A DNA stretch of 64,000 bases from JAFMJV01 sp034436555 (GCA_034436555.1 DAOTUU010000061.1:62001-126000); one strand, 5' to 3'. Counted from the first letter of the stretch, positions 27,445-36,209 are shown. Program-made: numbers and translations. Notes: generated from the letters alone by a model not told the origin.

Positions 27445-28266
27445 ATGCCTGACGTCCCCAGCCTGACGATCGTGCTGCCCGCCTATAACGAGGCGCAGCG
27501 CATCGGGCCCGCCCTCGACGAGCTGTTCGGCTGGCTCATGCGTCCCGGGCCGTCGCGCGCCGGTGGACGGAGCGCCGCCGAGCTGGGTCCCTGGGACGTG
27601 CTCATCGTGGACGACGGATCCGCCGATGAGACCGCCGCGATCGTGGAGGCTCGTCCAGAGGCGCGGCCAGGGGATGGAGGCGCGCCTCCCAGGCTGCGAG
27701 TGCTGCGCTGCCCGCACGCCGGGAAGGGTGCCGCGGTCAAGGCGGGGGTGCTGGATGCGACCGGCGATCTGGTGCTGTTCGCGGATGCCGACATGGCCAC
27801 GCCCCCCGACCAGATCCCGCTCCTCGCGGAGCGCCTGCTCGAGGTCGAGGTGGCGCTTGGCAGCCGGGTCCAGCCCGACGGGTCGGACAGGCGCGCCTCC
27901 CAGCCGTTCTACCGGCGGCTCCTGGGCAGGATGTTCCGGCTGATCGCGGGGCTGTGGGTGACCGGGGACGTCCCAGACACCCAGTGCGGCTTCAAGGGAT
28001 TCCGCCGGGCCGCGGGACGAGACCTGTTCGCGCACCAGCGGATCACCAGCATCGTGTTCGATGCGGAGATCATCCATCTGGCTCGTCGGCGCGGCTATCG
28101 CATCGCGATCGTGCCGGTCCAGTGGACCGACAGGCGGGGCTCCCGGATGCGCGTGCGGCCGACGCTCGCCTTGCGCGTGATCTGGGACCTGTTCCGCATC
28201 CCGCTCATCCATCGGGGCGTGGGCAGCGCCTCGGACCGTCTGGACGCGACCACCCATCGAGCCTGA
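27445..28266 (+). CDS. family 2 glycosyltransferase, dolichyl-phosphate glucose/mannose synthase-like
   Basis: This is a 273-residue GT-A enzyme without membrane helices. SLTIVLPAYNEAQRIGPAL begins the fold, VDDGSADET binds the nucleotide, HAGKGAAVKAG follows, and FADADMATP is the metal-binding DxD. QCGFKGFRR and the closing VPVQWTDRRGSRM fit the ALG5/DPM1-like branch that makes polyprenyl-phosphate sugars. Such a product is exactly what the neighbouring GT87 and GT39 membrane enzymes would use as donor, so this is probably the donor-making enzyme of the cluster. Compared with relatives there is a Pro/Gly/Arg insertion near residues 35-75. Confidence 0.88.
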   Translation: MPDVPSLTIVLPAYNEAQRIGPALDELFGWLMRPGPSRAGGRSAAELGPWDVLIVDDGSADETAAIVEARPEARPGDGGAPPRLRVLRCPHAGKGAAVKAGVLDATGDLVLFADADMATPPDQIPLLAERLLEVEVALGSRVQPDGSDRRASQPFYRRLLGRMFRLIAGLWVTGDVPDTQCGFKGFRRAAGRDLFAHQRITSIVFDAEIIHLARRRGYRIAIVPVQWTDRRGSRMRVRPTLALRVIWDLFRIPLIHRGVGSASDRLDATTHRA

Positions 28267-28342
28267 CCCGTCGCGTCACCGCGGTCCCACCCGTTCCCGA
28301 CGGGTCCGCATCCCGTCCCACTCGCCCCGCCCGTCCCGCGCG

Positions 28343-28348
28343 TACACT
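28343..28348 (+). promoter_or_regulatory. -10 element upstream of the FemAB-like gene (TACACT)
   Basis: TACACT ends 12 nt before ATG 28361. Transcription would start within about 5 nt of the start codon, so the mRNA is nearly leaderless. Confidence 0.4.
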
Positions 28349-28360
28349 GCAACGGTTCTC

Positions 28361-29605
28361 ATGACCCACCCGTCGATCAACGCCCCGGCCATGTCGACGG
28401 GGCAGCTCGTCGCGATCCCCACGCCGTTCCCGGCGATTCCTCGGGCCGCCTGGGATCGGCTGCTCGCCCGCACCCCGGCCGCCACGCCGTTCTCCCGCTG
28501 GACGCTCCACGCGGCCTGGTGGGATGCGTACGCGTCGACCGCCCATGAGCAGTACCTGGTGTGTGTGCCGGCGGACGGCGGGTCCGGCCCGGACGGCGCA
28601 TCTGGCCCGGACGGCGCATCTGGCCCGGACGGCCCGGGCGAGGCGCCGGATCCGGATGCGATCGTCGCGATCGTGCCCCTGATGCATCGCCATGTGGTGG
28701 AGCCGGAGGACGCCGCGACGCGCACGGCGCTGCGCCGGCGCCATGACGTGGGGACCGATCTTCGCCCGGACGCGAAGGCCGTGTTCATGGCCGCCAGCTA
28801 CCACGCGGACTACGCCACCATCCTCGCGGACCCGGCAGACCTGCCACGGGTCGCCGCGGCGCTCGTGGACGCCCTGGCGGGTGACCCGGACCCGTCCCAC
28901 GGCCACCCGCCCCGCCCGTGGGACGTGTTGGACCTGCGCCGCTGGCGGGACGACGACCCAGCCCTGCCGGTCCTGGAGCAGGCGCTTCGGGATGCCGCCG
29001 GGGTGCATGGCTGGGAGGTGCATCGGGAGCAGGAGGACGTGTGCCCGGTCGTGACGTTCCCCGCCGGGGGCACCTGGGACGACTACCTCGCGACCCTGGA
29101 CAAGAAGGCGCGCCACGAGATCCGACGCAAGATCCGGCGCGCGGAGTCGGCGGGCGACGTGCGGTTCAGCCTCGAGCCGCTCGATGCCCACACCGTCGAG
29201 CGGTTCATCACGCTTCACCAGGCGCGCTGGGGCGACGAGGGGCTGTTCCCGGAGACCGAGGGCGGCCGCCGCTCCAGGCGCTTCCTGCACCGACTGACGG
29301 ACCTCGAGGCAGGTGAGGGATCGGACGCGATGCTCCAGCTGGGCCTGGTGCTCGTCGGCGATCGACCCATCTTCGCCAGCGCTGGCTTCGATGACGGATC
29401 GACCTGCTACTTCTACAACGCGGGCATGGACCCGGAGGCCCGGGAGCTGTCGCCCGGGGTCACGGGTGCCGCGGCCTACATCGCGGACCGCGTGGCCGCG
29501 GGACGTTCCCGCTTCGACTTCCTGCGCGGCGACGAGCCATACAAGTACGAGTGGGGCGCGGTCGACGCGCCCATCCATCGGCTCATCGTGCTGCGCCGAG
29601 CGTGA
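28361..29605 (+). CDS. CelD/FemAB-like GNAT-fold acyltransferase (Acetyltransf_6)
   Basis: This is a 414-residue protein. The C-terminal half shows the family pattern: TLDKKARHEIRRKIRRAE, then FITLHQARWGDEGLF, then FASAGFDDGSTCYFYNAGMDPE, then FDFLRGDEPYKYEWG. Relatives transfer acyl or amino-acyl groups in exopolysaccharide or peptidoglycan pathways. Residues 74-92 contain three GPDGAS-type repeats from an 18-bp tandem repeat at 28586-28634. The stop is followed 1 nt later by the GT4 gene start, so both belong to one glycan-building unit. The substrate is not known. Confidence 0.82.
   Translation: MTHPSINAPAMSTGQLVAIPTPFPAIPRAAWDRLLARTPAATPFSRWTLHAAWWDAYASTAHEQYLVCVPADGGSGPDGASGPDGASGPDGPGEAPDPDAIVAIVPLMHRHVVEPEDAATRTALRRRHDVGTDLRPDAKAVFMAASYHADYATILADPADLPRVAAALVDALAGDPDPSHGHPPRPWDVLDLRRWRDDDPALPVLEQALRDAAGVHGWEVHREQEDVCPVVTFPAGGTWDDYLATLDKKARHEIRRKIRRAESAGDVRFSLEPLDAHTVERFITLHQARWGDEGLFPETEGGRRSRRFLHRLTDLEAGEGSDAMLQLGLVLVGDRPIFASAGFDDGSTCYFYNAGMDPEARELSPGVTGAAAYIADRVAAGRSRFDFLRGDEPYKYEWGAVDAPIHRLIVLRRA
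28586..28634 (+). repeat. 18-bp tandem repeat inside the FemAB-like gene
   Basis: Two full units of GGCCCGGACGGCGCATCT (28586-28603 and 28604-28621) and a partial third unit encode repeated GPDGAS. Length variation between strains would change only a disordered linker. Confidence 0.85.
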
Positions 29606-29606
29606 C

Positions 29607-30863
29607 GTGAGCGCGCCGCTCGCCGGGGATCCCTGCCTGGACGTGCCGGTCAGGACGGTGCCGCCGGATGGTCGGCGCATCGGCGTGGTGCAGCTCGTGG
29701 CGACCGGCACCAACGGCGGCGCCCAGGAACATGTCTACGGCCTGCTGACCCAGGTCGATCCCGTGCGCTACGACGTGCGGGTCATCTCGCTCTCGGACGG
29801 CTCGGCGGTGCGACGCTGGCGTTCCCTGGGCATCGAGGTCCGCGTGATCGCCGAGCCGGACGATCGCGCCGCGGCCACCCTGGTGGCGGACCTGCTGGCG
29901 GAATGGGGCACGACGGTGATCCACGGCCACATGTTCCGGGCTGAGGTCGTCGGCGCGTTCGCAGCGGACCTGCTGGAGGCCCGTGGCCGTCCCCGCCCGT
30001 ACGTCGTGAACACGATCCATTCGTCGCGCCTGCGCAGCCCAGAGGATCGGGAGCTGCTGCGCACGCTCACGCCGGGGATGGACCGGCTCATCGCGGTCAG
30101 CCGGAGCATCGCTGACAAGCTGGTGGTGGAGGGCCGCTCCGGAGACCGGGTGGTCCTCATCCACAATGGCGTCGACCTCTCGCGCTACGACCACCAGGAG
30201 GCATGCTGCACGCTGCCGGAGGAGTACGGATTCCCCGTCGGCTCGCCCATGGTGGGCGTGGTGGGTCGCCTGGAGCCGGAGAAGGGACAGGGCACGCTCA
30301 TCGACGCCTGGCCGATGGTGCTGGCGCGGGTTCCCGCGGCACGACTGCTGGTGGTGGGCGAGGGCTCCTGCCGCGCCGCCCTGGAGGGCCAGGCAGAGTC
30401 GCTCGGGCTGCTCGGCGAGCGGGTCAGCGCGGACCAGGACTGCGTCGGGACCCGGCTCGCCCGTCCGAACGCGACGGTCGTGTTCACCGGCCGGAGGGAG
30501 GATGTGCCTGCCGTCACGGCCGCGCTGGACGTCGCGGTGCTGCCCTCATACCGGGAGGCGCAGGGTCTCGTGATCCTGGAGGCGATGGCGCTGTCGCGGC
30601 CGGTGGTCGCCTCCGACGTGGGTGGCATCCCCGAGATGATCACCGACGGCATCACCGGACTGCTCGTCCCTCCGCACGATGCATCGGCCCTCGCCGCCGC
30701 GATCGTGCGCCTGCTCACGGACCATCCGTTCGCGGACACGATCGCGCGCGCCGCCCACGACCTGGTCCACGAGCGATTCTGCATCCAGGTCATGGGCGCG
30801 GCCATCCAGGACCTGTACGACGACGGCGCGGTGGCGTTCGCCGAGAGGAGCGGGCGGCACTGA
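29607..30863 (+). CDS. family 4 glycosyltransferase
   Basis: This is a 418-residue GT-B enzyme. The N-terminal domain begins with GVVQLVATGTNGGAQEHVYGL; the C-terminal domain has VGRLEPEKGQGTLIDAW, then VVGEG, and the E-x7-E nucleotide-sugar motif SYREAQGLVILEAMA followed by PVVASDVGGIPEMI. It transfers a sugar from a nucleotide donor on the cytoplasmic side. Start GTG 29607 immediately follows the stop of the FemAB-like gene. A Cys-containing insertion (ADQDCVGTRLARP) near residue 280 is unusual. It ends the rightward glycan cluster. Confidence 0.9.
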   Translation: MSAPLAGDPCLDVPVRTVPPDGRRIGVVQLVATGTNGGAQEHVYGLLTQVDPVRYDVRVISLSDGSAVRRWRSLGIEVRVIAEPDDRAAATLVADLLAEWGTTVIHGHMFRAEVVGAFAADLLEARGRPRPYVVNTIHSSRLRSPEDRELLRTLTPGMDRLIAVSRSIADKLVVEGRSGDRVVLIHNGVDLSRYDHQEACCTLPEEYGFPVGSPMVGVVGRLEPEKGQGTLIDAWPMVLARVPAARLLVVGEGSCRAALEGQAESLGLLGERVSADQDCVGTRLARPNATVVFTGRREDVPAVTAALDVAVLPSYREAQGLVILEAMALSRPVVASDVGGIPEMITDGITGLLVPPHDASALAAAIVRLLTDHPFADTIARAAHDLVHERFCIQVMGAAIQDLYDDGAVAFAERSGRH

Positions 30864-30894
30864 GCCGGGCGATCAGCGGCAGCTGAGCCCTGCG

Positions 30895-31965
30895 TCAGCG
30901 GCGGACGGTGCTCCAGTAGCGCTCCGCGAAGCCGCTCCCCACGCCGCCCGCCACCGCGACCCGGTGGTGATACCCGGCGAGATCGTCGAGCATGCCCTGG
31001 TCGCTGGCGAACAGGCGCTGGATCTGGCTGGCGTAGACGCGGAGGCCCGCGGCCTTGCGCTCGAACTGCTCGGCGATGTCTGCGTAGCGCGCCTCCAGCT
31101 CGACGCCCCGTGGCAGTCCGAGCTCCGAGGCGGACAGGTCCAACGGGCCGCCGAAGTCGCTCCACCAGGCATACGGGAAGTCCTCGTAGAACGACAGCCG
31201 ACCCGCCATGTCGGGGCCCGGCATGACCCACCGCCGCCCCTCCCCGAGGAGCCCGAGCGCGACCTCACGGCACAGCTGGTGATCCACGTGACCGCCGACA
31301 CCGAGCGGGAAGTAGACGGCCTGCGGCTCCAGTCGCAGGATCTCCCGGCGCAGGATGTCGTACGGCGCCTCGTCATCATCGCGCGCGCCACCCAGCAGCT
31401 GGTCATCGCCCTCATAGCCGCGGTAGACAGCGTCCGGAAGATCCAGGTCGATGACGCTGCACTCCGCGAACCACGCGTAGCGCTCGTCCTCGGCCTTCCG
31501 GATGGCCGTGGCATCGGCGGCCTCGAAGTCCATCACCGCCAGTGACCCCTGGCCACCCACCGAATCGGCCAACGGACGCGCCGGAGTCTCCGCATTGGTG
31601 ACGTTCGCGCTGCGCGTCCACGACGCACGCTGCCAGAACTGGCGGGCCTGCGTGTTGGCGCGCTCCTGTGTGACGGCGATGCGCTCCGGATCGGCAGCCC
31701 ACGGTGCATCGGCCACATCGACCACGATCGGGTAGTCGGGCGCGATGGCCGTCCGGTTGAAGGACTCCGTGGCCGGCCAGATGGCCTTGGTCCCGAACCC
31801 GAGCGCGGCACGCTGGTATTCGGACATCTCCGTGCCCGCGGCGGGTCCGCCGGAGAACACGGTGATGATGGTGACGTTCTGGCCAAGCTCGCGAAGGCTG
31901 GCGATCAGGCCGCCGCAGGAGAGCGCGGCGTCGTCGGGATGGGGAGAGACGAAGACGTGGCTCAT
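30895..31965 (-). CDS. PIG-L/LmbE-family deacetylase
   Basis: This is a 356-residue protein. It has the zinc-binding start VFVSPHPDDAALSCGG and the second ligand region GVGGHVDHQLCREV. PIG-L enzymes remove the N-acetyl group from GlcNAc-containing small molecules or lipids (mycothiol, bacillithiol, GPI precursors, antibiotics). A long insertion (about residues 95-200) lies between the two metal motifs. Start ATG 31965 is set by TATCCT 8 nt upstream. Tail-to-tail with the GT4 gene, it may act on the sugar product of that cluster; this is a guess from position. Confidence 0.85.
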   Translation of the reverse strand: MSHVFVSPHPDDAALSCGGLIASLRELGQNVTIITVFSGGPAAGTEMSEYQRAALGFGTKAIWPATESFNRTAIAPDYPIVVDVADAPWAADPERIAVTQERANTQARQFWQRASWTRSANVTNAETPARPLADSVGGQGSLAVMDFEAADATAIRKAEDERYAWFAECSVIDLDLPDAVYRGYEGDDQLLGGARDDDEAPYDILRREILRLEPQAVYFPLGVGGHVDHQLCREVALGLLGEGRRWVMPGPDMAGRLSFYEDFPYAWWSDFGGPLDLSASELGLPRGVELEARYADIAEQFERKAAGLRVYASQIQRLFASDQGMLDDLAGYHHRVAVAGGVGSGFAERYWSTVRR

Positions 31966-31973
31966 CGTGGCCG

Positions 31974-31979
31974 AGGATA
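31974..31979 (-). promoter_or_regulatory. -10 element of the PIG-L gene (TATCCT)
   Basis: On the minus strand TATCCT ends 8 nt before ATG 31965, and no ribosome-binding site is present, so this is a leaderless start. Confidence 0.5.
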
Positions 31980-32005
31980 GCATCGGCGGACGGTCTCCCG
32001 CCCGC

Positions 32006-32734
32006 TCAGCCTGCCGGTCGGACCTGGCCGTGGTGGCCCAGGAGCGGAACGAACACGCATGCCTCGAGCGCGCGGCGCACGACCCGGTCGTCCTCGCGCC
32101 AGACGACGGTCAGCACCTGCTGGTCCCGCGGGCCGAGGGGCAGCACCAGTCGCCCCTGCTCGTCCAGCTGCTGGAGGAGGGGTGGCGGCACATCGGGCGC
32201 GGCGGCCGCGACGATGATCCCTGCGTACGGGGCGTCTGGCGGGTGGCCCTCCCCGCCGTCTCCCACCATGGAGTGGACGCTGATGCCGAGGGCCGCGAAG
32301 AGCGCCCGGGCGCGTGCCGCCAGCTCCGGGTCGCGCTCCACGGTCGTCACCAGCACGCCCATCGCCGCGAGGACGGCCGCCTGGTATCCGGAGCCCGTGC
32401 CGACGTCGAGAACCCTGGGTACGCGGCCAGGGTGCGTCGCCCGCCAGGCGTCGATCTCGATCGCCTGGGTCATGCGGGCGACGATGAACGGCTGCGAGAT
32501 GGTCTGGCCGCGCCCGATCGCCTGCGCCGAGTCGTCATACGCTCGATCGCGCACGTCGCTCGGCACGAACCGCTCCCTGGGTACGCGGCCCATGGCGGCC
32601 AGCACCGACTCATCGTGGATGCCATGGCCACGCAGCTGTTCACGAACCATGCGCTCGCGAAGCGCGACCGGCCCCTCGTCGATGGATCCGCGAGGAGCAT
32701 CGCCGCGGGATGACTCGTCGCCGCGTTCCGCCAC
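32006..32734 (-). CDS. pcm: protein-L-isoaspartate O-methyltransferase
   Basis: This protein of about 242 residues methylates isoaspartyl residues in damaged proteins with S-adenosylmethionine. Family motifs are in order: MVREQLRGHGIHDESVLAAM, VPRERFVP, AQAIGRGQTISQPFIVARM, then the SAM-binding DVGTGSGYQAAVLAAMG (Asp where Glu is common), and VGDGGEG. GTG 32734 gives a 30-residue hydrophilic leader before the conserved helix; ATG 32650 would start within it. It follows the Ala/Pro-rich gene by 17 nt on the same strand. Confidence 0.9.
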   Translation of the reverse strand: MAERGDESSRGDAPRGSIDEGPVALRERMVREQLRGHGIHDESVLAAMGRVPRERFVPSDVRDRAYDDSAQAIGRGQTISQPFIVARMTQAIEIDAWRATHPGRVPRVLDVGTGSGYQAAVLAAMGVLVTTVERDPELAARARALFAALGISVHSMVGDGGEGHPPDAPYAGIIVAAAAPDVPPPLLQQLDEQGRLVLPLGPRDQQVLTVVWREDDRVVRRALEACVFVPLLGHHGQVRPAG

Positions 32735-32751
32735 GTCGAGCCGCCCGCGAA

Positions 32752-33573
32752 TCAGGGCGCCGCGAGTCCCGCCGGAGAGGCGACCGGCGCGGGTGACGCG
32801 ATCGGGATGCACACCGCGCCTGACGGCGCGGGGGACGCGCCGATCGCGGGGGAGCCCTGGGGCAGCACGCACGATGCGAGGGGTGATGCACCGGCCGTGG
32901 GAACCGCGGCCGTGGGCGCCGGTGTGGGCGCCGGGGTCGCGACGGGGGCCGCCGTGGCCGACACGGTCGGCGCGGCCGTGGGCGCCGGTGTGGGCGCCGG
33001 GGTCGCGACGGGGGCCGCCGTGGCCGACAGCGACGGACCGACCGACGGAACCACGGACGCGGCAGGACTCGCCGAGCCGGATGCGGCGGGCGAGCCGGAT
33101 GCGGCGGGCGAGCCGGAGGCGGCGGGCGAGGCTGACGGGACCGGCAGCGGAGCGGGCGTGCGGCGTGGCGACAGCAGGCCGCCGTTGCCCAGCAGGAACC
33201 CACCCGCGATCACCAGGCCGAAGACAGCCACGATGATGCCGACCCACCACTTCGAGACCGGGTCGTCGACCCAGGGCAGCTCATCGCCGTCGACCGTCGC
33301 GGGGGGTGCGTTCTTGATGCTGGATGTCGACCCCTTCCTGCGGGCGGCGCGCTGAGCAGCTCCGGACGCCCCTGGCGCGATGTCCGTGGTCGTCGCGCCA
33401 GCGGACGTGACGGTGGTCTCCGGGTCGCCGGCCAGCTCGCCCGCGGACGCGTCGACATCGCCTGCGGCCGGCCCGCCAGGCTCGGGAATCGGGTCGTCCG
33501 ACGCCACCTCGTCGGGTGTCGGCGTCGCGTCGGTCGGCTCGTCCGAGCCGGGGGTCTCCTTGGGGTCGGTCAT
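32752..33573 (-). CDS. Ala/Pro/Ser-rich single-pass membrane protein
   Basis: This 273-residue protein has no recognised domain. Residues 1-105 are acidic and Thr/Pro-rich; one hydrophobic segment follows (WWVGIIVAVFGLVIAGGFLLG, about residues 109-129). The rest is almost entirely Pro, Ala, Ser, Thr and Val in repeats such as SPAASG and TPAPTPAPTAA, so it should extend outward and could span the cell envelope. Two Cys (SCVLP, VCIP) lie near the C-terminus. ATG 33573 has AGGAG 8-12 nt upstream. A 59-bp perfect direct repeat lies inside it. Confidence 0.7.
   Translation of the reverse strand: MTDPKETPGSDEPTDATPTPDEVASDDPIPEPGGPAAGDVDASAGELAGDPETTVTSAGATTTDIAPGASGAAQRAARRKGSTSSIKNAPPATVDGDELPWVDDPVSKWWVGIIVAVFGLVIAGGFLLGNGGLLSPRRTPAPLPVPSASPAASGSPAASGSPAASGSASPAASVVPSVGPSLSATAAPVATPAPTPAPTAAPTVSATAAPVATPAPTPAPTAAVPTAGASPLASCVLPQGSPAIGASPAPSGAVCIPIASPAPVASPAGLAAP
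32905..33029 (-). repeat. 59-bp perfect direct repeat (66-bp period)
   Basis: The 59 bases at 32905-32963 recur exactly at 32971-33029. They encode two copies of a segment centred on ATAAPVATPAPTPAPTAA in the Pro-rich outer part of the membrane protein. Exact DNA identity at third codon positions points to recent duplication. Confidence 0.9.
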
Positions 33574-33656
33574 CCGTGGCGCTCCTGTGCCTGCGTCACG
33601 CGCTGGCTGCCCGCACCGGTCGCGGGTTCAGGCGCCATGGTCGCAAACTTCTCGGT

Positions 33657-34052
33657 TCACCGTGTGGGCGTGCGCCACAGCAGGGCGATCCGCGCGAGCG
33701 CGCCCGCGACCTGCATGGCGCGCACCATGGGCCCCACTCGACCGTGGGTGAGCTGATCGAGTCTCGCGCGGGACGTCCGCCACGCGTGCGTGAGACCCGT
33801 GATGTCAGCATCGAGGCGCGCCGTCTCCTCGCGCACGCGCGCGAGCCGCAAGGAGGTGATGGTGGCCGTCTCGCGTGCTGCGGCAAGGTCACGGCCGATG
33901 GCCGCGGTCCGGTCTGCCGCGCGCATCGCGGCCCGATCGACGCTGCTTCGAATCCTCCGGGCCGCCAGCAGCATGCCCGTCGCCCCGAGAGCCGCCAAGG
34001 CGGCCGATGGGACGGCGACCGCCAGGAGCAGAGTCAGGGTGTCGGCGTGCAC
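33657..34052 (-). CDS. small membrane-anchored coiled-coil protein
   Basis: This 131-residue protein of unknown function starts with a membrane helix (LTLLLAVAVPSAALAALGATGMLLAARRI) and continues as a basic, helical, probably coiled-coil region (SSVDRAAMRAADRTAAIGRD, then ETARLDADITGLTHAW). The layout resembles small anchored divisome or envelope spacer proteins, but I cannot name a family. GTG 34052 lies 8 nt after TATCAT on the minus strand, a leaderless start. The frame is open far upstream, but that part lies antisense-out-of-frame across the MFS gene and is not real. Confidence 0.65.
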   Translation of the reverse strand: MHADTLTLLLAVAVPSAALAALGATGMLLAARRIRSSVDRAAMRAADRTAAIGRDLAAARETATITSLRLARVREETARLDADITGLTHAWRTSRARLDQLTHGRVGPMVRAMQVAGALARIALLWRTPTR

Positions 34053-34060
34053 GGTCGGCG

Positions 34061-34066
34061 ATGATA
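34061..34066 (-). promoter_or_regulatory. -10 element of the coiled-coil gene (TATCAT)
   Basis: On the minus strand TATCAT ends 8 nt before GTG 34052 with no ribosome-binding site. Confidence 0.5.
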
Positions 34067-34078
34067 GGCCGTGGGCGC

Positions 34079-36091
34079 TCAGGTGTCGCGCACTGCTGGC
34101 AACAGCGCGCCCGCCAGACCCGCCACCACGGTCACGCCACCCAGGGCGGCGATGACCGTCCCGACGGGAACCGCCTCGGCGACCAGGCTGCTGAGCGCCG
34201 CGGACGCCGTCATGGAGCCGAACACCAGCGCGCCCCGGATGCTGATCACGCGGCCCATCAGCTCGCTCGGCACCAGCTCCCCGAACAGCGTCTGGGACGG
34301 CACCAGCCAGATGAGGTTGAAGATCCCGACCGCCAGCGCAGCACCGATCGCCCACGCAGGGTCGCCCGCCAGCCCCCAGACCACCGTGGCGATGCCCATC
34401 AGCACGAAACCACCGATCACCAGCGGGCCCTTGCGCATCCGTACGCCCACCAGGCCCACCACGAATGCCCCGACCAGGTTGCCCAGGCCGATGGCGCCCT
34501 CGAGGGTCGAATAGACCTTCGATCCATCGGTCTCGGACCGGGCACCCAGCAGGTCGCTCACGAGATACGGCGTGAGCGCGATCGTCGCCCCGATCGAGAG
34601 CTGGCCGATGAGGCTGATGAGCGTGTTCTGGAACAGCGGGGCACTCGCCCGCAGGAACGACCAGCCATCGCGAAGCTCGTCCAGGAAGGTCCTGATGGCG
34701 CCGCCCACGCGGGGACCGATGGTGCGGACGACCGGCGGGATCGCGATCCCGGCGATGAGCGCCCCGCTGACCACATAGCTGGCTGCATCGATCCAGAACG
34801 CCAGGGCCAGCGAGCCGCCCAGGAAGCTCACCAGCAGGCCCGCCAAGGGGTAGCCGCCCACCTCCATGAGCGTCTCGCCCGTCCACATCGCGCTGTTGGC
34901 AGGCAGGAGATCCTCCTCCTTCACGATCCTGGGTAACACCGCCGCGCGCGCCGGCCGGAAGAACAGGCTCACTGAGGTGATGAGGAACACCAGGACATAC
35001 GCGAGGGCCAGATCCAGCTGATAGGCGAAGGGGAGCACCAACACGAGGCCGGCCCGGATGATGTCGGCGGCGACCATCACGCGCTTCTGGTCCCAGCGGT
35101 CCACGAGGGTCCCCGCGATCGGCCCGATGAGCAGGTTCGGCAGCATGGCGGCCACGAACACGAGCCCCGACAGCAGCGGTGACGCCGTCTCGGTGACCAC
35201 GAGCCAGGCCAGGGCGATCTGGTTGAGCTTGTCGCCGAAGGCGCTCGTCGTCTGGCCCACCCAGAACGCCGAGAAGCGGGCGTCCCTGGCGAGGCGCACG
35301 TACGGGTGGGTCCGGACCCGCTCGCCGATCGAGGGTCGCCCGATCGAGGGTCGCCACGGGGCGTCTCGTACCGGCGCCGCAGGGACGCTGCCCACATTTC
35401 CGTCCGCGAGGGACTGGGGACGCACGCCGCGTCCGGGGCCCATGCCGGTGCCCATGATGACGGGGCGTCTCGCGAGGGCGGCGGATCCCGGGTCCGGGCG
35501 CGCGGGTCCGGACCACAACGACACACCTCCGTCATCGGGATCCGGGTCGCCCCACCGGAGGGTCGCGAAGACGAACCAGCCGAGGCCCACGGAGATGAGC
35601 ACATCGCCCACGCTCACCACGTTCGGGAGGAGGGGGGCGGGGAACGGGATGATGTCGCCCAGCGGACCGGCCATGAGCAGGAAGTCGGTGCCCAGGTCCA
35701 TCGGGAGGGCCACGTGGTACGTCGGATCAAGTTCCGTCGGTGCGAGCCCGGCTGCTGTGACGGCAGGCAACCAGACCGGCATGTGGCCGCCGTTGACCAG
35801 GATCGCGGTCGCGTTGAACGCGACGCCCACCAGCACCACCAGCATCCCTGGGGATCGCCGGTTCAGCCACATCGTCACGATGAGCATCGCGAAGGCCGTG
35901 GCGAACAGCGGCACGCGCAGCTGGTCGGCCAGGTCCACGCCCCGTGAGATGAGCAGCTGCGTCCCGAACCGGAGCGCGATCGCGGCGAACAGGAGGATGG
36001 CGTACCGGAGACGCGCGTTGACGAGCGCGCTGAGTCGGCCCCCGACCGCGAGGCCAAGCAGCAGTCCGACGACGACTCCGGTCAGCAGCAT
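34079..36091 (-). CDS. fusion of a DUF5317-like membrane domain and an MFS transporter
   Basis: This is a 670-residue protein. Residues 1-175 form a five- or six-helix membrane domain (MLLTGVVVGLLLGLAVGGRL, NRRSPGMLVVLVGVAFNATA, LGDIIPFPAPLLPNVVSVGD) that looks like the stand-alone DUF5317 family. A Pro/Arg/Gly linker (about 180-260) leads to a full 12-helix MFS domain of the EntS/MFS_3 type (FWVGQTTSAFGDKLNQIALAW, LIGPIAGTLVDRWDQKRVMV, LTPYLVSDLLGARSE, PSELMGRVISIRG). The frame is continuous with no stop or shift. The transported compound is unknown. Confidence 0.8.
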   Translation of the reverse strand: MLLTGVVVGLLLGLAVGGRLSALVNARLRYAILLFAAIALRFGTQLLISRGVDLADQLRVPLFATAFAMLIVTMWLNRRSPGMLVVLVGVAFNATAILVNGGHMPVWLPAVTAAGLAPTELDPTYHVALPMDLGTDFLLMAGPLGDIIPFPAPLLPNVVSVGDVLISVGLGWFVFATLRWGDPDPDDGGVSLWSGPARPDPGSAALARRPVIMGTGMGPGRGVRPQSLADGNVGSVPAAPVRDAPWRPSIGRPSIGERVRTHPYVRLARDARFSAFWVGQTTSAFGDKLNQIALAWLVVTETASPLLSGLVFVAAMLPNLLIGPIAGTLVDRWDQKRVMVAADIIRAGLVLVLPFAYQLDLALAYVLVFLITSVSLFFRPARAAVLPRIVKEEDLLPANSAMWTGETLMEVGGYPLAGLLVSFLGGSLALAFWIDAASYVVSGALIAGIAIPPVVRTIGPRVGGAIRTFLDELRDGWSFLRASAPLFQNTLISLIGQLSIGATIALTPYLVSDLLGARSETDGSKVYSTLEGAIGLGNLVGAFVVGLVGVRMRKGPLVIGGFVLMGIATVVWGLAGDPAWAIGAALAVGIFNLIWLVPSQTLFGELVPSELMGRVISIRGALVFGSMTASAALSSLVAEAVPVGTVIAALGGVTVVAGLAGALLPAVRDT

Positions 36092-36209
36092 GGCGCGGCC
36101 CGACCGGTCCGATCGACGATGGCCTCCGGCAGGATCGACACGCCGCCAAACGTACTGCCTGGCTGGAGGTCCGTGGGACCCGGATCGGTCGCGCGAGGGT
36201 ACCGGTCGT

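Noticed and set aside
33657..35516. A 619-codon minus-strand frame including part of the MFS gene
   Set aside because: Only the last 131 codons (from GTG 34052, with a leaderless promoter and a clean membrane helix) look real; the rest is out-of-frame MFS sequence.
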